A stretch of DNA of 64,000 nt from the NCBI RefSeq assembly GCF_027474845.2, contig NZ_CP107031.2:1068501-1132500 (forward strand). The letters run 5' to 3'. Under the pieces are notes generated by a model that did not search any database, was not told where the DNA came from, and saw nothing but the letters and a program-made list of their open reading frames with translations. The DNA comes from Maribacter aestuarii. Its GTDB lineage: Bacteria; Bacteroidota; Bacteroidia; Flavobacteriales; Flavobacteriaceae. A program made the translations under genes and the position numbers. Numbering within the stretch: the first letter of the stretch is position 1; each line of letters starts with the position of its first letter. This document shows, in pieces, positions 46,016 through 55,595 of this stretch.

Positions 46016-47923
46016 CTACAAGGTCTCGATTTGTAAGGTAAGTTCCTCCCAAGTGTTCATTAGGTCCTCTAGGGATTTCTTTTTGGATTGATATTTATCA
46101 AAGAAGTTAGGTTTGGCAATTGTAGCGTCGTAATCCATAATAAGGCTATGGTCTATTTCTGAAATTTCCCTTTCCAATTCGCCTATTTTGCTTTCAAGAG
46201 AACTCAATCGGTTTTTAAGCTTTTTTATTTTATTCTGTTCTTTGGAAGAGTTCGGTTTGTCAAAGGTACTTTTCTTAACCTCTACGGTTTGCTTTTTCTC
46301 TATGCTCCTAAAATTTTCTGCCTTACGCTGTTCTAAATAAAAATCAACGTCACCTAAGTACTCATTTATTTTTCGGTCCTTAAATTCATAGACCTTATTC
46401 GTTAGCCCCTGTAGAAAATCACGGTCATGTGATACCAAGATCAGCGTGCCTTCAAAATTCTGTAATGCCTGTTTAAGGACGTTCTTCGATTTTATGTCCA
46501 GATGATTGGTAGGTTCATCCATAACCAATACGTTAAAAGGTTGTAATAGCATCTTGGCCAATGCCAATCGGTTTCTTTCTCCTCCAGAAAGAACCTTCAC
46601 ATACTTTTCTACTTCATCCCCACGAAACAGGAAGGACCCCAAAATATCCCTTACTTTACTTCGATTGGATTCGTTGGATGCATCGATCATCGTATCCAGG
46701 ATTGTTTTGCTTCCATCCAGATACTCGGCTTGATTCTGTGCAAAATACCCGATCTGCACATTATGACCCAACTTTAAATGCCCGTCATACTCCAACTCCT
46801 GAACTATAATTTTGGCAAGCGTTGATTTTCCCTGTCCGTTCTGCCCAACAAAAGCAGTTTTGCTTTCCCGCTCCACCAGTAAGTTGATATTTTTCAACAC
46901 ATCCTTACTTCCATAGCTCTTTGATAGCTCCCTGATTTCAATCACTACCTTCCCGGGAGTTACGGAAACCGGAAATCTAAGGTTCATCACGCTATTATCA
47001 TCTTCATCTACTTCTATGCGTTCAATTTTGTCCAACTTCTTGATAAGCGATTGTGCCATGGAAGCTTTAGTAGATTTTGCCCTAAATTTTTCTATGAGAC
47101 GTTCCGCTTGTTGAATTTCCTTTTCTTGGTTCTTTTGTGCACTTAATTGTTGCTGCTTTATTTCGTTTCTTAAAACCAGATATTTTGAATAAGGCTTATT
47201 ATAATCATAGATACGGCCCAAGGAAATTTCAATGGTCCTGTTGGTGACATTGTCCAAGAACATTTTATCGTGCGAAACAATCATTACCGCACCGGTGTAA
47301 TTGTTCAAAAACTGTTCAAACCAAATAATGGACTCTATATCCAAATGGTTCGTGGGCTCATCCAACAAAAGAACATCGTTGTTTTGTAAAAGTAACTTGG
47401 CCAATTCTATACGCATACGCCACCCACCGGAAAAGGTTTCCGTCTTTTTATCAAAATCCTCTCGGTTAAAACCAAGGCCTTGCAAAATCTTTTCAGTTTC
47501 TCCCTGATAATTATATCCTCCTAAAATCTCATAATGGTGGGTAACATCGTTCAAATCTATGATCAACTGGTTGTAGGACTCACTTTCGTAGTCGGTCCGT
47601 TCTACCAATTGATGGTTTATATCTTCCAGTTTTTGCTCCAAGGATTTTATTTCCACAAAAGCCTGATAAGCCTCTTCCAAAACGGTTCTTCCTTGCTCAA
47701 AGTCTATGTCTTGTCGGAGGAAGCCAATTTTTATATCTTTTTCTATAGCTATAGTACCCGTATCCAAAGGCATATCTCTGGAGAGCAACTTTAGTAACGT
47801 GGATTTTCCCGCCCCGTTCTTCCCAACAAGACCTACCCTATTTCCAGCATTGAGCCTAAAGGATATTTCCTCAAATAAAAATTCTCCTCCAAAAGAGACA
47901 GAAAGATTGTGAACGTTCAGCAT
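46016..47923 (-). CDS. ABC-F family ATPase
   Basis: 635 residues with two ATP-binding cassettes and no membrane domain. Walker A: GKNGAGKST and GQNGQGKST. Signatures: FSGGWRMR and LSGGERNR. Walker B: LLLDEPTNHLD and LVMDEPTNHLD. A charged linker (about 240-310) joins the cassettes, and a coiled-coil C-terminal arm (about 560-630) resembles Uup/YheS members. ABC-F proteins act on the ribosome or on translation rather than transport. Divergent from the DUF983 gene. Confidence 0.93.
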   Translation of the reverse strand: MLNVHNLSVSFGGEFLFEEISFRLNAGNRVGLVGKNGAGKSTLLKLLSRDMPLDTGTIAIEKDIKIGFLRQDIDFEQGRTVLEEAYQAFVEIKSLEQKLEDINHQLVERTDYESESYNQLIIDLNDVTHHYEILGGYNYQGETEKILQGLGFNREDFDKKTETFSGGWRMRIELAKLLLQNNDVLLLDEPTNHLDIESIIWFEQFLNNYTGAVMIVSHDKMFLDNVTNRTIEISLGRIYDYNKPYSKYLVLRNEIKQQQLSAQKNQEKEIQQAERLIEKFRAKSTKASMAQSLIKKLDKIERIEVDEDDNSVMNLRFPVSVTPGKVVIEIRELSKSYGSKDVLKNINLLVERESKTAFVGQNGQGKSTLAKIIVQELEYDGHLKLGHNVQIGYFAQNQAEYLDGSKTILDTMIDASNESNRSKVRDILGSFLFRGDEVEKYVKVLSGGERNRLALAKMLLQPFNVLVMDEPTNHLDIKSKNVLKQALQNFEGTLILVSHDRDFLQGLTNKVYEFKDRKINEYLGDVDFYLEQRKAENFRSIEKKQTVEVKKSTFDKPNSSKEQNKIKKLKNRLSSLESKIGELEREISEIDHSLIMDYDATIAKPNFFDKYQSKKKSLEDLMNTWEELTLQIETL

Positions 47924-47985
47924 TTTAAACTATGAAATTATATTCTTAACGAGGCAATCCCGTATTTTTGTACAAAGTTTTGCAA

Positions 47986-48375
47986 ATGTTAAAAAAAGGA
48001 AACAAACTCTACAGCATTTTAACAGGAACTTGTCCTAAATGCCAAGAGGAGAGTATGTATGTTGCTCAAAATCCCTACAAATTTGGCCATCTTTTCAAAA
48101 TGCATGAGCGTTGTGGTCATTGTGGCATTAAATATAAAATGGAGCCGTCTTTTTTCTACGGCGCAATGTATGTAAGCTATGCCTTGGGAATTGCCTTCGC
48201 GGTCGCGGCTTTTGTAATAGCACGATTAATATTTGGAATAAACTTAATCAATACCTTTGTCGCTATTGTCATTACGCTGATCGTGTTCATGCCCGTAATC
48301 GTAAGACTGTCTAGAAATATTTGGATAAATTTATTCTACTCGTACGACTCGGAAGCAAATACTACAAAGAATTGA
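47986..48375 (+). CDS. DUF983-family zinc-ribbon membrane protein
   Basis: 129 residues from the ATG at 47986 (MLKKGNKLYSIL); a TTG 18 nt upstream is less likely. A zinc ribbon of two C-x-x-C pairs (TGTCPKCQEESM and ERCGHCGIKY) is followed by MEPSFFYGAMYVSYALG and two transmembrane helices, the DUF983 pattern. Role unknown; often found near respiratory or ribosomal genes. Its 3' end overlaps the convergent oxidoreductase gene by 14 nt. A TATTTTTG -7-like box lies at 47963-47970. Confidence 0.9.
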   Translation: MLKKGNKLYSILTGTCPKCQEESMYVAQNPYKFGHLFKMHERCGHCGIKYKMEPSFFYGAMYVSYALGIAFAVAAFVIARLIFGINLINTFVAIVITLIVFMPVIVRLSRNIWINLFYSYDSEANTTKN

Positions 48376-49426
48376 CGTTTTTATATTCCTTTCTAAAGCG
48401 ATCAATATCCATTTCCTTATCTAAAGGGATATCTTTCTCTATGTAATTGTAAAGCTTTTTAGCGGCCCAAGGACCAATCATAACGCCATGGGAACCAAAA
48501 CCATTTAAAAGCCATATTCTTTTGTGAACGGGGTGCTCACCTATCAAGGGTCTTCTATCTTTCACTGTAGGCCTTATTCCTGCAAGCTGATCCACCACAT
48601 CAAATTCGCAATTGATTAAATCCTTGAGTTTGCGCAATAATTCTTTTTTGGCCTCCGTAGTTGGAACATTAGTCTTATCCTCCCGATTATAGGTTGCACC
48701 TACTTTATATAGATCATCACCTAACGGAATTAAAAAAATAGAGGATTTGATAATAGTAATTTCTTTTAATCCCCTAGCTCTTATGATCAAATATTCCCCT
48801 TTGGAACCCTGCATGGGTAAATAATTAAAAAATGGATTATGCTTTAGACCGTATCCTTCAGCAAAGACAATGTGTTTTGCGTTAATATTTTTATAGTTGA
48901 AAAAATCCTTATTGACTTGCAGTTCGTCATAATCAAAGGTTTGTAGCTCAAGAAGTCCTTCTTTTATCAACCAGTCTTTATATGCTGATAGCAGTGAAAC
49001 CGTATCCATTCTACCCGTGTAAAGCACTTGTCCGTATCCTTTACTCGCTGTAATTTCAGCGTTTTTATTTGATATAAGTTTCGTGGAAAGAAATTGCTTT
49101 AAGTGGGGTTTATCACTGGCTTCAAACCAAAGATTTTGTTCTTCCGTAGATACAAACCTTCTTAATACGGGTATTTTATCGTCAAAATAGGTTCCCAACC
49201 TGCTCTCCAATTCAGGATAAAATTCATTGGCAACAGCCAGTTGCTCCTCGGCATTCCAAGAAAGTGTGAATCTTTTTAGTATAACAGGGTTATATAACCC
49301 TCCGGCCACCAAGGAAGAGGTCTGGGAGTCATCATTAAAGACCACGAAACTTTTGTTGTTCCTGTACAAAGTTTCACAAAAGGAGGTACCCGCCAATCCT
49401 AAACCCACCACTAAATAATCTACCAT
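48362..49426 (-). CDS. FAD-dependent oxidoreductase (DAO/glycine-oxidase-like)
   Basis: 354 residues. The N-terminal FAD dinucleotide motif GLGLAGTSF is followed by the DAO-fold elements SLVAGGLYNPV, GEYLIIRARG, and the C-terminal GIRPTVKDRRPLIGEHP with NGFGSHGVMIGPWAAK that closes the FAD site. It should oxidise an amine or hydroxy-acid substrate with oxygen or a quinone. Single gene, ending in a 14-nt overlap with the DUF983 gene. Confidence 0.88.
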   Translation of the reverse strand: MVDYLVVGLGLAGTSFCETLYRNNKSFVVFNDDSQTSSLVAGGLYNPVILKRFTLSWNAEEQLAVANEFYPELESRLGTYFDDKIPVLRRFVSTEEQNLWFEASDKPHLKQFLSTKLISNKNAEITASKGYGQVLYTGRMDTVSLLSAYKDWLIKEGLLELQTFDYDELQVNKDFFNYKNINAKHIVFAEGYGLKHNPFFNYLPMQGSKGEYLIIRARGLKEITIIKSSIFLIPLGDDLYKVGATYNREDKTNVPTTEAKKELLRKLKDLINCEFDVVDQLAGIRPTVKDRRPLIGEHPVHKRIWLLNGFGSHGVMIGPWAAKKLYNYIEKDIPLDKEMDIDRFRKEYKNVNSL

Positions 49427-49529
49427 TTAACAAAAATAGGAAAATGCCCTCTCGCTGTAATCATTATTTCTTTGTCCTAAATCCCACTTCTGAAGTTTCT
49501 GAAAGCTAGGCAAGAGATTATAGCAGAAC

Positions 49530-49564
49530 AAAAAACGCCTTGACTGATCAGTCAAGGCGCTTTA
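49530..49564 (-). terminator. Terminator of the gldKLMN operon
   Basis: A perfect 24-bp palindrome (CGCCTTGACTGA / TCAGTCAAGGCG, 49536-49559), followed on the minus strand by TTTTTT. It lies 35 nt past the gldN stop and is the strongest terminator in the window. Confidence 0.92.
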
Positions 49565-49593
49565 ATATCATTGAATTGGAAATTTATTTAAGC

Positions 49594-50481
49594 CTAGTAG
49601 GCCCACATATCTTGTTCCCTATCTCGGATGACCTCTTTAATACGTTTAGCCTCGAGTAATTGGAACAGTGCATTATCTGCTATGTAGTCATTAACCTTAC
49701 GGTCTCCGTGGACGTTGTCCTCTTTATAAATGACCGCATTGAACCTTCTCGCATTGAGCAACATGTCATAAGAAATTGGCTGTGCTGAATTACGCTGGTT
49801 GAAAACCTTTGCGTCATGTAAAATTTGACGCGCATCCGGGTACCATACCCAAAAAAGTTCAACCATATCAGGATTTTCATCGTCCATAAAGTTAACATCG
49901 GGAGCAACTGGTGCTATCCCCAGCAAACGATATTTTAGTTCACCTTGCCTTTTGTCAAAGTACCAGATACCTTTTATATGATACTCCTCAATTTCAGCAG
50001 CTGTAATGTTTCTTCGGGTAATGAATTCTTCAGAAACTGTTTCACCTGCGTTGATTTGCTCGTAACCGTAATCTAGCGTATCTGTCTTTTGCAAAGAAGC
50101 TGATAAATCACCGAACTTTCTTTTTTCGGTAAAATAAGAATCTGCATAGACCTCCAAATTACCGTTCTTAATATTTTTTATCAGGACATGGTATAAGGAC
50201 CTTCTATCGCGACCAATATCCATAGTATCTGTTGGGTAGTATAACGGAAAGTTGACCCTCTCATCCAAATCTATGGTTTCCCATAGTGTTTTGGACCAAA
50301 GAATGTCCCTATCATCAACGTAACCATAATCTAAAGGAGCATCATTATCAACAGATTTCTGCTCTTCAGTTCTAACCCCGATTTCCTGGGGTTTTTTAGC
50401 GTTCAAGATATTTGCCTGCGCCACTATGGATGCGGGCAAAAAAGCTAGAGCACTTATAACTAAAACATTTTTCCAATTCAT
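49594..50481 (-). CDS. gldN: Gliding motility / type IX secretion protein GldN
   Basis: 295 residues with a signal peptide (VLVISALAFLPASIVAQ). The GldN/PorN family body is recognised from DILWSKTLWETIDLDERVNFPLYYP, RRSLYHVLIKNIKNG, IKGIWYFDKRQGELKYRLLGIAPV and FWVWYPDARQILHDAKVFN. GldN forms the periplasmic ring with GldK in the type IX secretion machine. It is the last gene of the gldKLMN operon and is followed by a strong terminator. Confidence 0.95.
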   Translation of the reverse strand: MNWKNVLVISALAFLPASIVAQANILNAKKPQEIGVRTEEQKSVDNDAPLDYGYVDDRDILWSKTLWETIDLDERVNFPLYYPTDTMDIGRDRRSLYHVLIKNIKNGNLEVYADSYFTEKRKFGDLSASLQKTDTLDYGYEQINAGETVSEEFITRRNITAAEIEEYHIKGIWYFDKRQGELKYRLLGIAPVAPDVNFMDDENPDMVELFWVWYPDARQILHDAKVFNQRNSAQPISYDMLLNARRFNAVIYKEDNVHGDRKVNDYIADNALFQLLEAKRIKEVIRDREQDMWAY

Positions 50482-50544
50482 GTTTGTTTCACTTTAAAAT
50501 TAACCGGGCAGACAAAAAATCTACCCGGCATCATTCCATTTATA

Positions 50545-52104
50545 TTAATTGGTAATCTCCACAACTACAGGAGACACCTTCTTCAACTTGTAACTTTTGT
50601 TGTTCGTGATATAGGCTTCGATATCAAATATCTGAACCACATCACCTCTTTTTGCACGCTGTAGAGCAGACTTGGCCCTAGCATCCATCTTGTTTCCTCT
50701 AACGCTAACCGTTGGTTGACCTGGAACTTTGAACTTAAATCCGCTTACTGCAAGGTTCAAATCAAAATCAAAGTCTTCCAAACCAGCTCCGATAGTAGCG
50801 ATTTCAACATTCCTTTTAGGAAGTTTGACACTACCAGATTGCTTACTTAAAGTTCCTTCTGGTCTTGGAATATCCTTAATCCTGAATTCGGATTTAGAAG
50901 ATATCGGTTGACCATCTGGTAATGTACCGGAAGCAGTAATTGTAACCGTTCTTCCCGTACCAGGATTCATCACATATTTGCTTCCACTAATTGCCTTAAG
51001 ACCTGGAGCGGATGCACGAACTTTATTGTTAGGTATACCTGGTATCGAAATCGACATTGGGTTAGCTACACCACGATACACTACGTTCATCTTGTCAGCT
51101 GCAATCAAAGCCGCATTAGGTTTTGAAATTGTAGCAAAAGAATTCTTTACCGGAACATCTATTTCCTCACCATCTTGTTTGAAATAAATTGTACCAGCAA
51201 CTTCGTGGTCTCCTGCAGACCCAGAACCGATTAACATCTTAACTCCACCAGCTTCCAACTTATAGTCGGTTCCTTCAGATAGTTTTCTACCGTCCAGAGT
51301 TAACTCAGCCCTAACAGGTGTGGATGAATTATCAGTTTTACTAATGATAATCTTACCGTCATATTTTTCACCTGTATAAAATGCCGACTTGCTAGCAGAA
51401 AGTGATGTAGCAAAATTCTTTAAAGAAACTTGGCTAGTTAGCTCACCCTCCAACATAGATTTCAAAGCAGCTTCTTCAGTTACTTTTACATCTGCTTGTA
51501 GTGCAGTTAATTTTGCCAAAGATGCTACCAAAGGATAACCTTCATAGTGATAGTTAATCCAATCTTGCTTTGTTCCGTCTCTTTTTTCTACTTTACCGTT
51601 TTCGTCTCCGGTTTGGAAACGATCAATAACGGATTGCTTAAGGGCCGGTGGCACTATGGCAGCAACCTGCTCACGATAATCATTTAGATTTTGCATGAAC
51701 TTTTTACCTTCCTCGGATAAATTATCCCCTTGAAAAAGTGTTTGGTCCAAATAGTCTGAATTATCCATACGGGCGTAATCCGTTGCATCCTCTAGACCTT
51801 CTGTCATTCCGTCTTTAAGACCTTCCAAATAGTCGTAGTACTCTTGGGACATTGTCTTGATTTTCTGTGCATCTTGATACAGCTTGTCATACTTCGCCGC
51901 ATCTTCAGATGCTTTGGTTCCAAGACTCTCCAAGAATGCATTATTACTTGCGGTAGTCTTTTCGTTAGAGGTCTCTAGCTTTTCGTTCATAATACCGAAT
52001 GCCGCTAGCACCTCTTTACTCATATTTAATGCCAACATCGCGATGAAGATCAAATACATAAGGTTGATCATCTTCTGACGTGGTGTTTGTTTTCCTCCTG
52101 CCAT
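50545..52104 (-). CDS. gldM: Gliding motility / type IX secretion motor protein GldM
   Basis: 519 residues. The conserved N-terminus (KQTPRQKMINLMYLIFIAMLALNMSKEVL) holds the single transmembrane helix that packs into the GldL ring. The large periplasmic part contains four beta-rich domains including GLKAISGSKYVMNPGTGRTVTI. GldM transmits motor torque across the periplasm to the GldK/GldN ring. Third gene of the operon. Confidence 0.96.
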   Translation of the reverse strand: MAGGKQTPRQKMINLMYLIFIAMLALNMSKEVLAAFGIMNEKLETSNEKTTASNNAFLESLGTKASEDAAKYDKLYQDAQKIKTMSQEYYDYLEGLKDGMTEGLEDATDYARMDNSDYLDQTLFQGDNLSEEGKKFMQNLNDYREQVAAIVPPALKQSVIDRFQTGDENGKVEKRDGTKQDWINYHYEGYPLVASLAKLTALQADVKVTEEAALKSMLEGELTSQVSLKNFATSLSASKSAFYTGEKYDGKIIISKTDNSSTPVRAELTLDGRKLSEGTDYKLEAGGVKMLIGSGSAGDHEVAGTIYFKQDGEEIDVPVKNSFATISKPNAALIAADKMNVVYRGVANPMSISIPGIPNNKVRASAPGLKAISGSKYVMNPGTGRTVTITASGTLPDGQPISSKSEFRIKDIPRPEGTLSKQSGSVKLPKRNVEIATIGAGLEDFDFDLNLAVSGFKFKVPGQPTVSVRGNKMDARAKSALQRAKRGDVVQIFDIEAYITNNKSYKLKKVSPVVVEITN

Positions 52105-52159
52105 GGTTTTTGTAATTAGATTTTAATTAATACTTAATTTGGGTTTGGTTAAAATCCAA

Positions 52160-52813
52160 TTATTTAGAACTCATTGCAGATAACATTCCACCGTAAACTC
52201 CATTCAAAGAAGAAAGGTTGGTAGACAATGAAGCCATTTGATCTTTAAGCGCACTTGCATTTTGTACAACTTCCTCGTTTACGGAAGCTTGCTTACTTGC
52301 ACTCTCCAATTGTACTTTGTAAAGACTGTTCAAAGATTCCATTTGAGCGGCAGCTTGTACCATTTCTTCAGAATATTTCTTCGTAGATTCCATAGCGTCC
52401 ACTGTAGGAGCAATTCCTTTAGCAGCACCTTCAAAATTCTTGATACTGGAACCAAGACTTTCCATTAGGTTGGCATCTACACCAGCTTCTCTTAACATCT
52501 CATCCAATTTAGCGGACAAGGAAGCTTCTGCTTCTTTAATTTGAGCAGCATCGTTGCTCTTCTTACCGTTGGAAGCACCTCCTTGTAACTCAGGATATAC
52601 TAAAGACCAATCGTACTCATCGTCTACAGGCTCAAATGCACTGATAGCGAAAATAAGGGCCTCTGTAATAAGACCTACCGCTAATAAAAGACCACCGGTA
52701 AGCGGACCAAATTCCCAGTGAAGGATTTTAAACAATGCTCCAATAATTACTACTGACGCTCCTAGCCCATAGGCCATGTTAAATAATTTCTTTGTTGATT
52801 TTGACTGTGCCAT
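52160..52813 (-). CDS. gldL: Gliding motility / type IX secretion motor protein GldL
   Basis: 217 residues. Two transmembrane helices (FNMAYGLGASVVIIGALFKILHW and GGLLLAVGLITEALIFAISAF) flank the conserved FKILHWEFGP, and the acidic residue (Glu) in the second helix is the likely proton site. The C-terminal cytoplasmic part is helical. GldL with GldM forms the proton-driven motor of T9SS. Second gene of the operon. Confidence 0.96.
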   Translation of the reverse strand: MAQSKSTKKLFNMAYGLGASVVIIGALFKILHWEFGPLTGGLLLAVGLITEALIFAISAFEPVDDEYDWSLVYPELQGGASNGKKSNDAAQIKEAEASLSAKLDEMLREAGVDANLMESLGSSIKNFEGAAKGIAPTVDAMESTKKYSEEMVQAAAQMESLNSLYKVQLESASKQASVNEEVVQNASALKDQMASLSTNLSSLNGVYGGMLSAMSSK

Positions 52814-52910
52814 GATTTAAATTTAATTTAGGGTTTAATAATAAAAGATTTGGTTAATAACTGATTTGAAATTTGTGTTAAAAAATATTTTGTTTGTTAA
52901 CAGTAATTGT

Positions 52911-54278
52911 TTATTGGGTTGAGTCCTCTTCGCCCATATAATCCTGTACGGTTCTAAAGCCAATATAACTACGGGCGGAATCCGCATATTCATAGTCCCT
53001 TGTACTTACCTGCAGGAAATATGCAACGTCTTTCCAAGAGCCTCCTCGGATAACTTTTCTAGAGTTAGATTGATCCCCTCCATTTGGATTCATAGTGGAT
53101 ACGTAATCGTAAGCACTTGGATCGTAGCTGGAATTGGTCCACTCAGAAACATTACCTGCCATATTGTACAGGTTAAAATCGTTAGGTTCATAAGACTTCG
53201 CTTCTACAGTATATAGTGCTGCATCCGCTGCATAATCTCCACGTTGTGGTTTAAAGTTGGCCATAAAACAGCCCGTATCACTAATTACGTAAGGTCCACC
53301 CCAAGGATAAGTCCCCCCTTCGATACCACCTCTTGCCGCATATTCCCACTCTGCTTCGGTTGGCAGTCTGAACTGATTTACGAATTGTTTTCCTCTACTT
53401 TTTTGATCGTCGTTCTTAAATTTTGTTCTCCAGTTACAAAAAGCTTTTGCCTGCTCCCATGAGATACCCACTACTGGATATTCACTGTAAGCGTCATGCC
53501 AGAAATAATCGTTGTGCATGGGCTCGTTATAGGAATATTCGAAATCGCGGATCCAAACCGTTGTATCCGGATATATTTCCAATTCCTCTGTACGGATAAA
53601 ATCCTTTCTACTTCCCTTGCCTTTTTTGGCGGCACGAGCTGCAGCTTCAATATCCATCCAGCTGTATTTATATTTCAGTTTAGTTACATCAATAGTACGT
53701 AAACCATTATATGATTCTTCTTCTGGAAGGTATATGGAATCTACCATTACCTCAGCGTAGTACTCGTCTGGATAATCGGAAACATCCCATATTAAATCCT
53801 CATCCTTATTTAGGGCCCGACCTTCGTAAAGGTCATCTCCCATTCCTGTGTAATTGTTAAGGATGTATTTATCGTATTCGGAAAGTCTGGTCGTATCCGC
53901 ATCTTTAAAAGCGTAATCTCCAATACCGCCCTCTTCAGGACCTATACCAAGATTATCCGCCAAAATTGCCAATTGTGTCCTCACTATGGAATCTTTTACC
54001 CACTCCACAAATTGACGGTATTCACTGTTGGTAATTTCAGTGTCGTCCATATAAAAGGAACGTACGGTAACCGTTTTGGTAGGAGCGTTTAAAACCTTCG
54101 CCTGATCTTCTTCACTTTTACCCATAATATAAGAACCTCTTGGGATAAGTTCCATACCATATGGTTTCTCGGGATACCATTTTTTTCCTTGGGCTCCCAC
54201 TAGCTCTCCTTTCGTCTTTGACCCACAACTTGTGAGTAAAAAAACAAACGCTATAGATGATAACAATAGCTTCTTCAT
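52911..54278 (-). CDS. gldK: Gliding motility lipoprotein GldK
   Basis: 455 residues. Signal peptide II with lipobox LLTSCGS. The FGE-like fold is present: IPRGSYIMGKSEED, RSFYMDDTEITNSEYRQFVEW, FRLPTEAEWEYAARGGIEGG, NLYNMAGNVSEWTNSSY and RKVIRGGSWKDVAYFL. GldK anchors the periplasmic GldK/GldN ring to the outer membrane. First gene of the operon, 126 nt downstream of the arginase-fold gene. Confidence 0.95.
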   Translation of the reverse strand: MKKLLLSSIAFVFLLTSCGSKTKGELVGAQGKKWYPEKPYGMELIPRGSYIMGKSEEDQAKVLNAPTKTVTVRSFYMDDTEITNSEYRQFVEWVKDSIVRTQLAILADNLGIGPEEGGIGDYAFKDADTTRLSEYDKYILNNYTGMGDDLYEGRALNKDEDLIWDVSDYPDEYYAEVMVDSIYLPEEESYNGLRTIDVTKLKYKYSWMDIEAAARAAKKGKGSRKDFIRTEELEIYPDTTVWIRDFEYSYNEPMHNDYFWHDAYSEYPVVGISWEQAKAFCNWRTKFKNDDQKSRGKQFVNQFRLPTEAEWEYAARGGIEGGTYPWGGPYVISDTGCFMANFKPQRGDYAADAALYTVEAKSYEPNDFNLYNMAGNVSEWTNSSYDPSAYDYVSTMNPNGGDQSNSRKVIRGGSWKDVAYFLQVSTRDYEYADSARSYIGFRTVQDYMGEEDSTQ

Positions 54279-54404
54279 ACTTTAGGTTAAATTTCGATTA
54301 TGGTTATAAACTGCAAATACGATTGTTTATTCTAACTTCTAAAACTACATTTTATTTAAATTATTGTATTGTAGTCTTTTAATCCGATAAAAAAATAATC
54401 TTGT

Positions 54405-55562
54405 TTAGTTAAAGCCTTTCTTGTAAGCTTTAAACCACCTTTCAGGAATGTTTTGATTACATGCATCTAAATAATCCTTCTCGGTGCATGGTAATAACGC
54501 AGGTGTGTTTGCTTTAGTATGCGAAGTGAAAATTGATGGAACTTCTATCCACCATCTTTGGGTAAGTTGACTTTTGTGAAAAACGAGTTCTTCTTCTTCC
54601 GTGGGAACGGTATACCTAAGGAAATCATCCGTTTTAGAGTACGGGGATTCATTAATCCTAAAATTGATTCCCTCTATGAAATACCAAACAATCTGAGCTA
54701 CAAGTTGCTGCGATTGCACATTGTTCTCCATCTCAAAAATCCCGAACAGGGATACTTTGTCACTAATACCGGCATATCTGGCTATGGTACAAATCTCACG
54801 TCCCGAAAAACCGTTAGGTGAGAAACTATTGGCAAGGCCCATTTCACTTGCCCTTACCGCCCTGGCATCCAAACTTATCATATGGGCGTTTCGTAATACC
54901 GGTTCCGCCAATGCCAAATCGTTTGCCACCTCCCCTAACCTGTAGGCATCGAAGAATAGTCGTTCCATTAAATCGATTTCCTCTTGGGCATTAAAATAGC
55001 TTTGGTATCCTATGTTGGAGAAATTGAACAGATTATTGGGCTTATCCGTAATAATCTTACTCATATAGGAATGAGAGGATATTAGCTCGTCATCGATTCC
55101 AAAATCGAAGCGACTATCAATAGCCACCAGGTTAATCATATCCTTTATACCATCAAATGCTCTGTAAGCGGGATAGCTGACGTCTTGCGTGGCACCTAGA
55201 ATAACCGGAATTACTTTCTCCTCCAATAGGCCTGCCACGACCTCCTTTACCACAAAATAAGTGTCCTCTACAGTATCGCCTTCTTCTATATCGCCTAAAT
55301 CAACTATGGTAGAATTCCAATTTCCTAGAAGTAAGCGGTAGAATTGCATCCTGATTTCAGAAACATCCAACTGTTCCAACTTTTTTTCAAATGCATTTCT
55401 TGTTTCCTTCACCCCGACTATGGCTATCGTCGCATTCGCAAGGACGGGAAGACCGTCCTTTACCGTGTGTATGTGGGTGTTTTTCCCTATTGCCTGAGCG
55501 GGCAACAGTTCGCAATGGGCAATTACTCTATCTTCTACTGGAACTAAAAAATCAAAGGCCAT
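54405..55562 (-). CDS. Arginase/formimidoylglutamase-fold protein with altered metal motifs
   Basis: 385 residues. Ureohydrolase landmarks are in order: VILGATQDVSYPAY (GGxH is GATQ here), LVAIDSRFDFG (DAHxD is DSRFD) and ISLDARAVRASEMG (SxDxDxxDP is SLDARAVRA). Several manganese ligands are thus missing, and hydrolase activity is doubtful despite the usual annotation as formimidoylglutamase. It is cotranscribed with topA (33 nt apart) and precedes gldK, an order I associate with Flavobacteriaceae. A structural or regulatory role is possible. Confidence 0.82.
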   Translation of the reverse strand: MAFDFLVPVEDRVIAHCELLPAQAIGKNTHIHTVKDGLPVLANATIAIVGVKETRNAFEKKLEQLDVSEIRMQFYRLLLGNWNSTIVDLGDIEEGDTVEDTYFVVKEVVAGLLEEKVIPVILGATQDVSYPAYRAFDGIKDMINLVAIDSRFDFGIDDELISSHSYMSKIITDKPNNLFNFSNIGYQSYFNAQEEIDLMERLFFDAYRLGEVANDLALAEPVLRNAHMISLDARAVRASEMGLANSFSPNGFSGREICTIARYAGISDKVSLFGIFEMENNVQSQQLVAQIVWYFIEGINFRINESPYSKTDDFLRYTVPTEEEELVFHKSQLTQRWWIEVPSIFTSHTKANTPALLPCTEKDYLDACNQNIPERWFKAYKKGFN

Positions 55563-55595
55563 TTTTATAGGAATTCTTGTAGTTGTGAAATTAGC

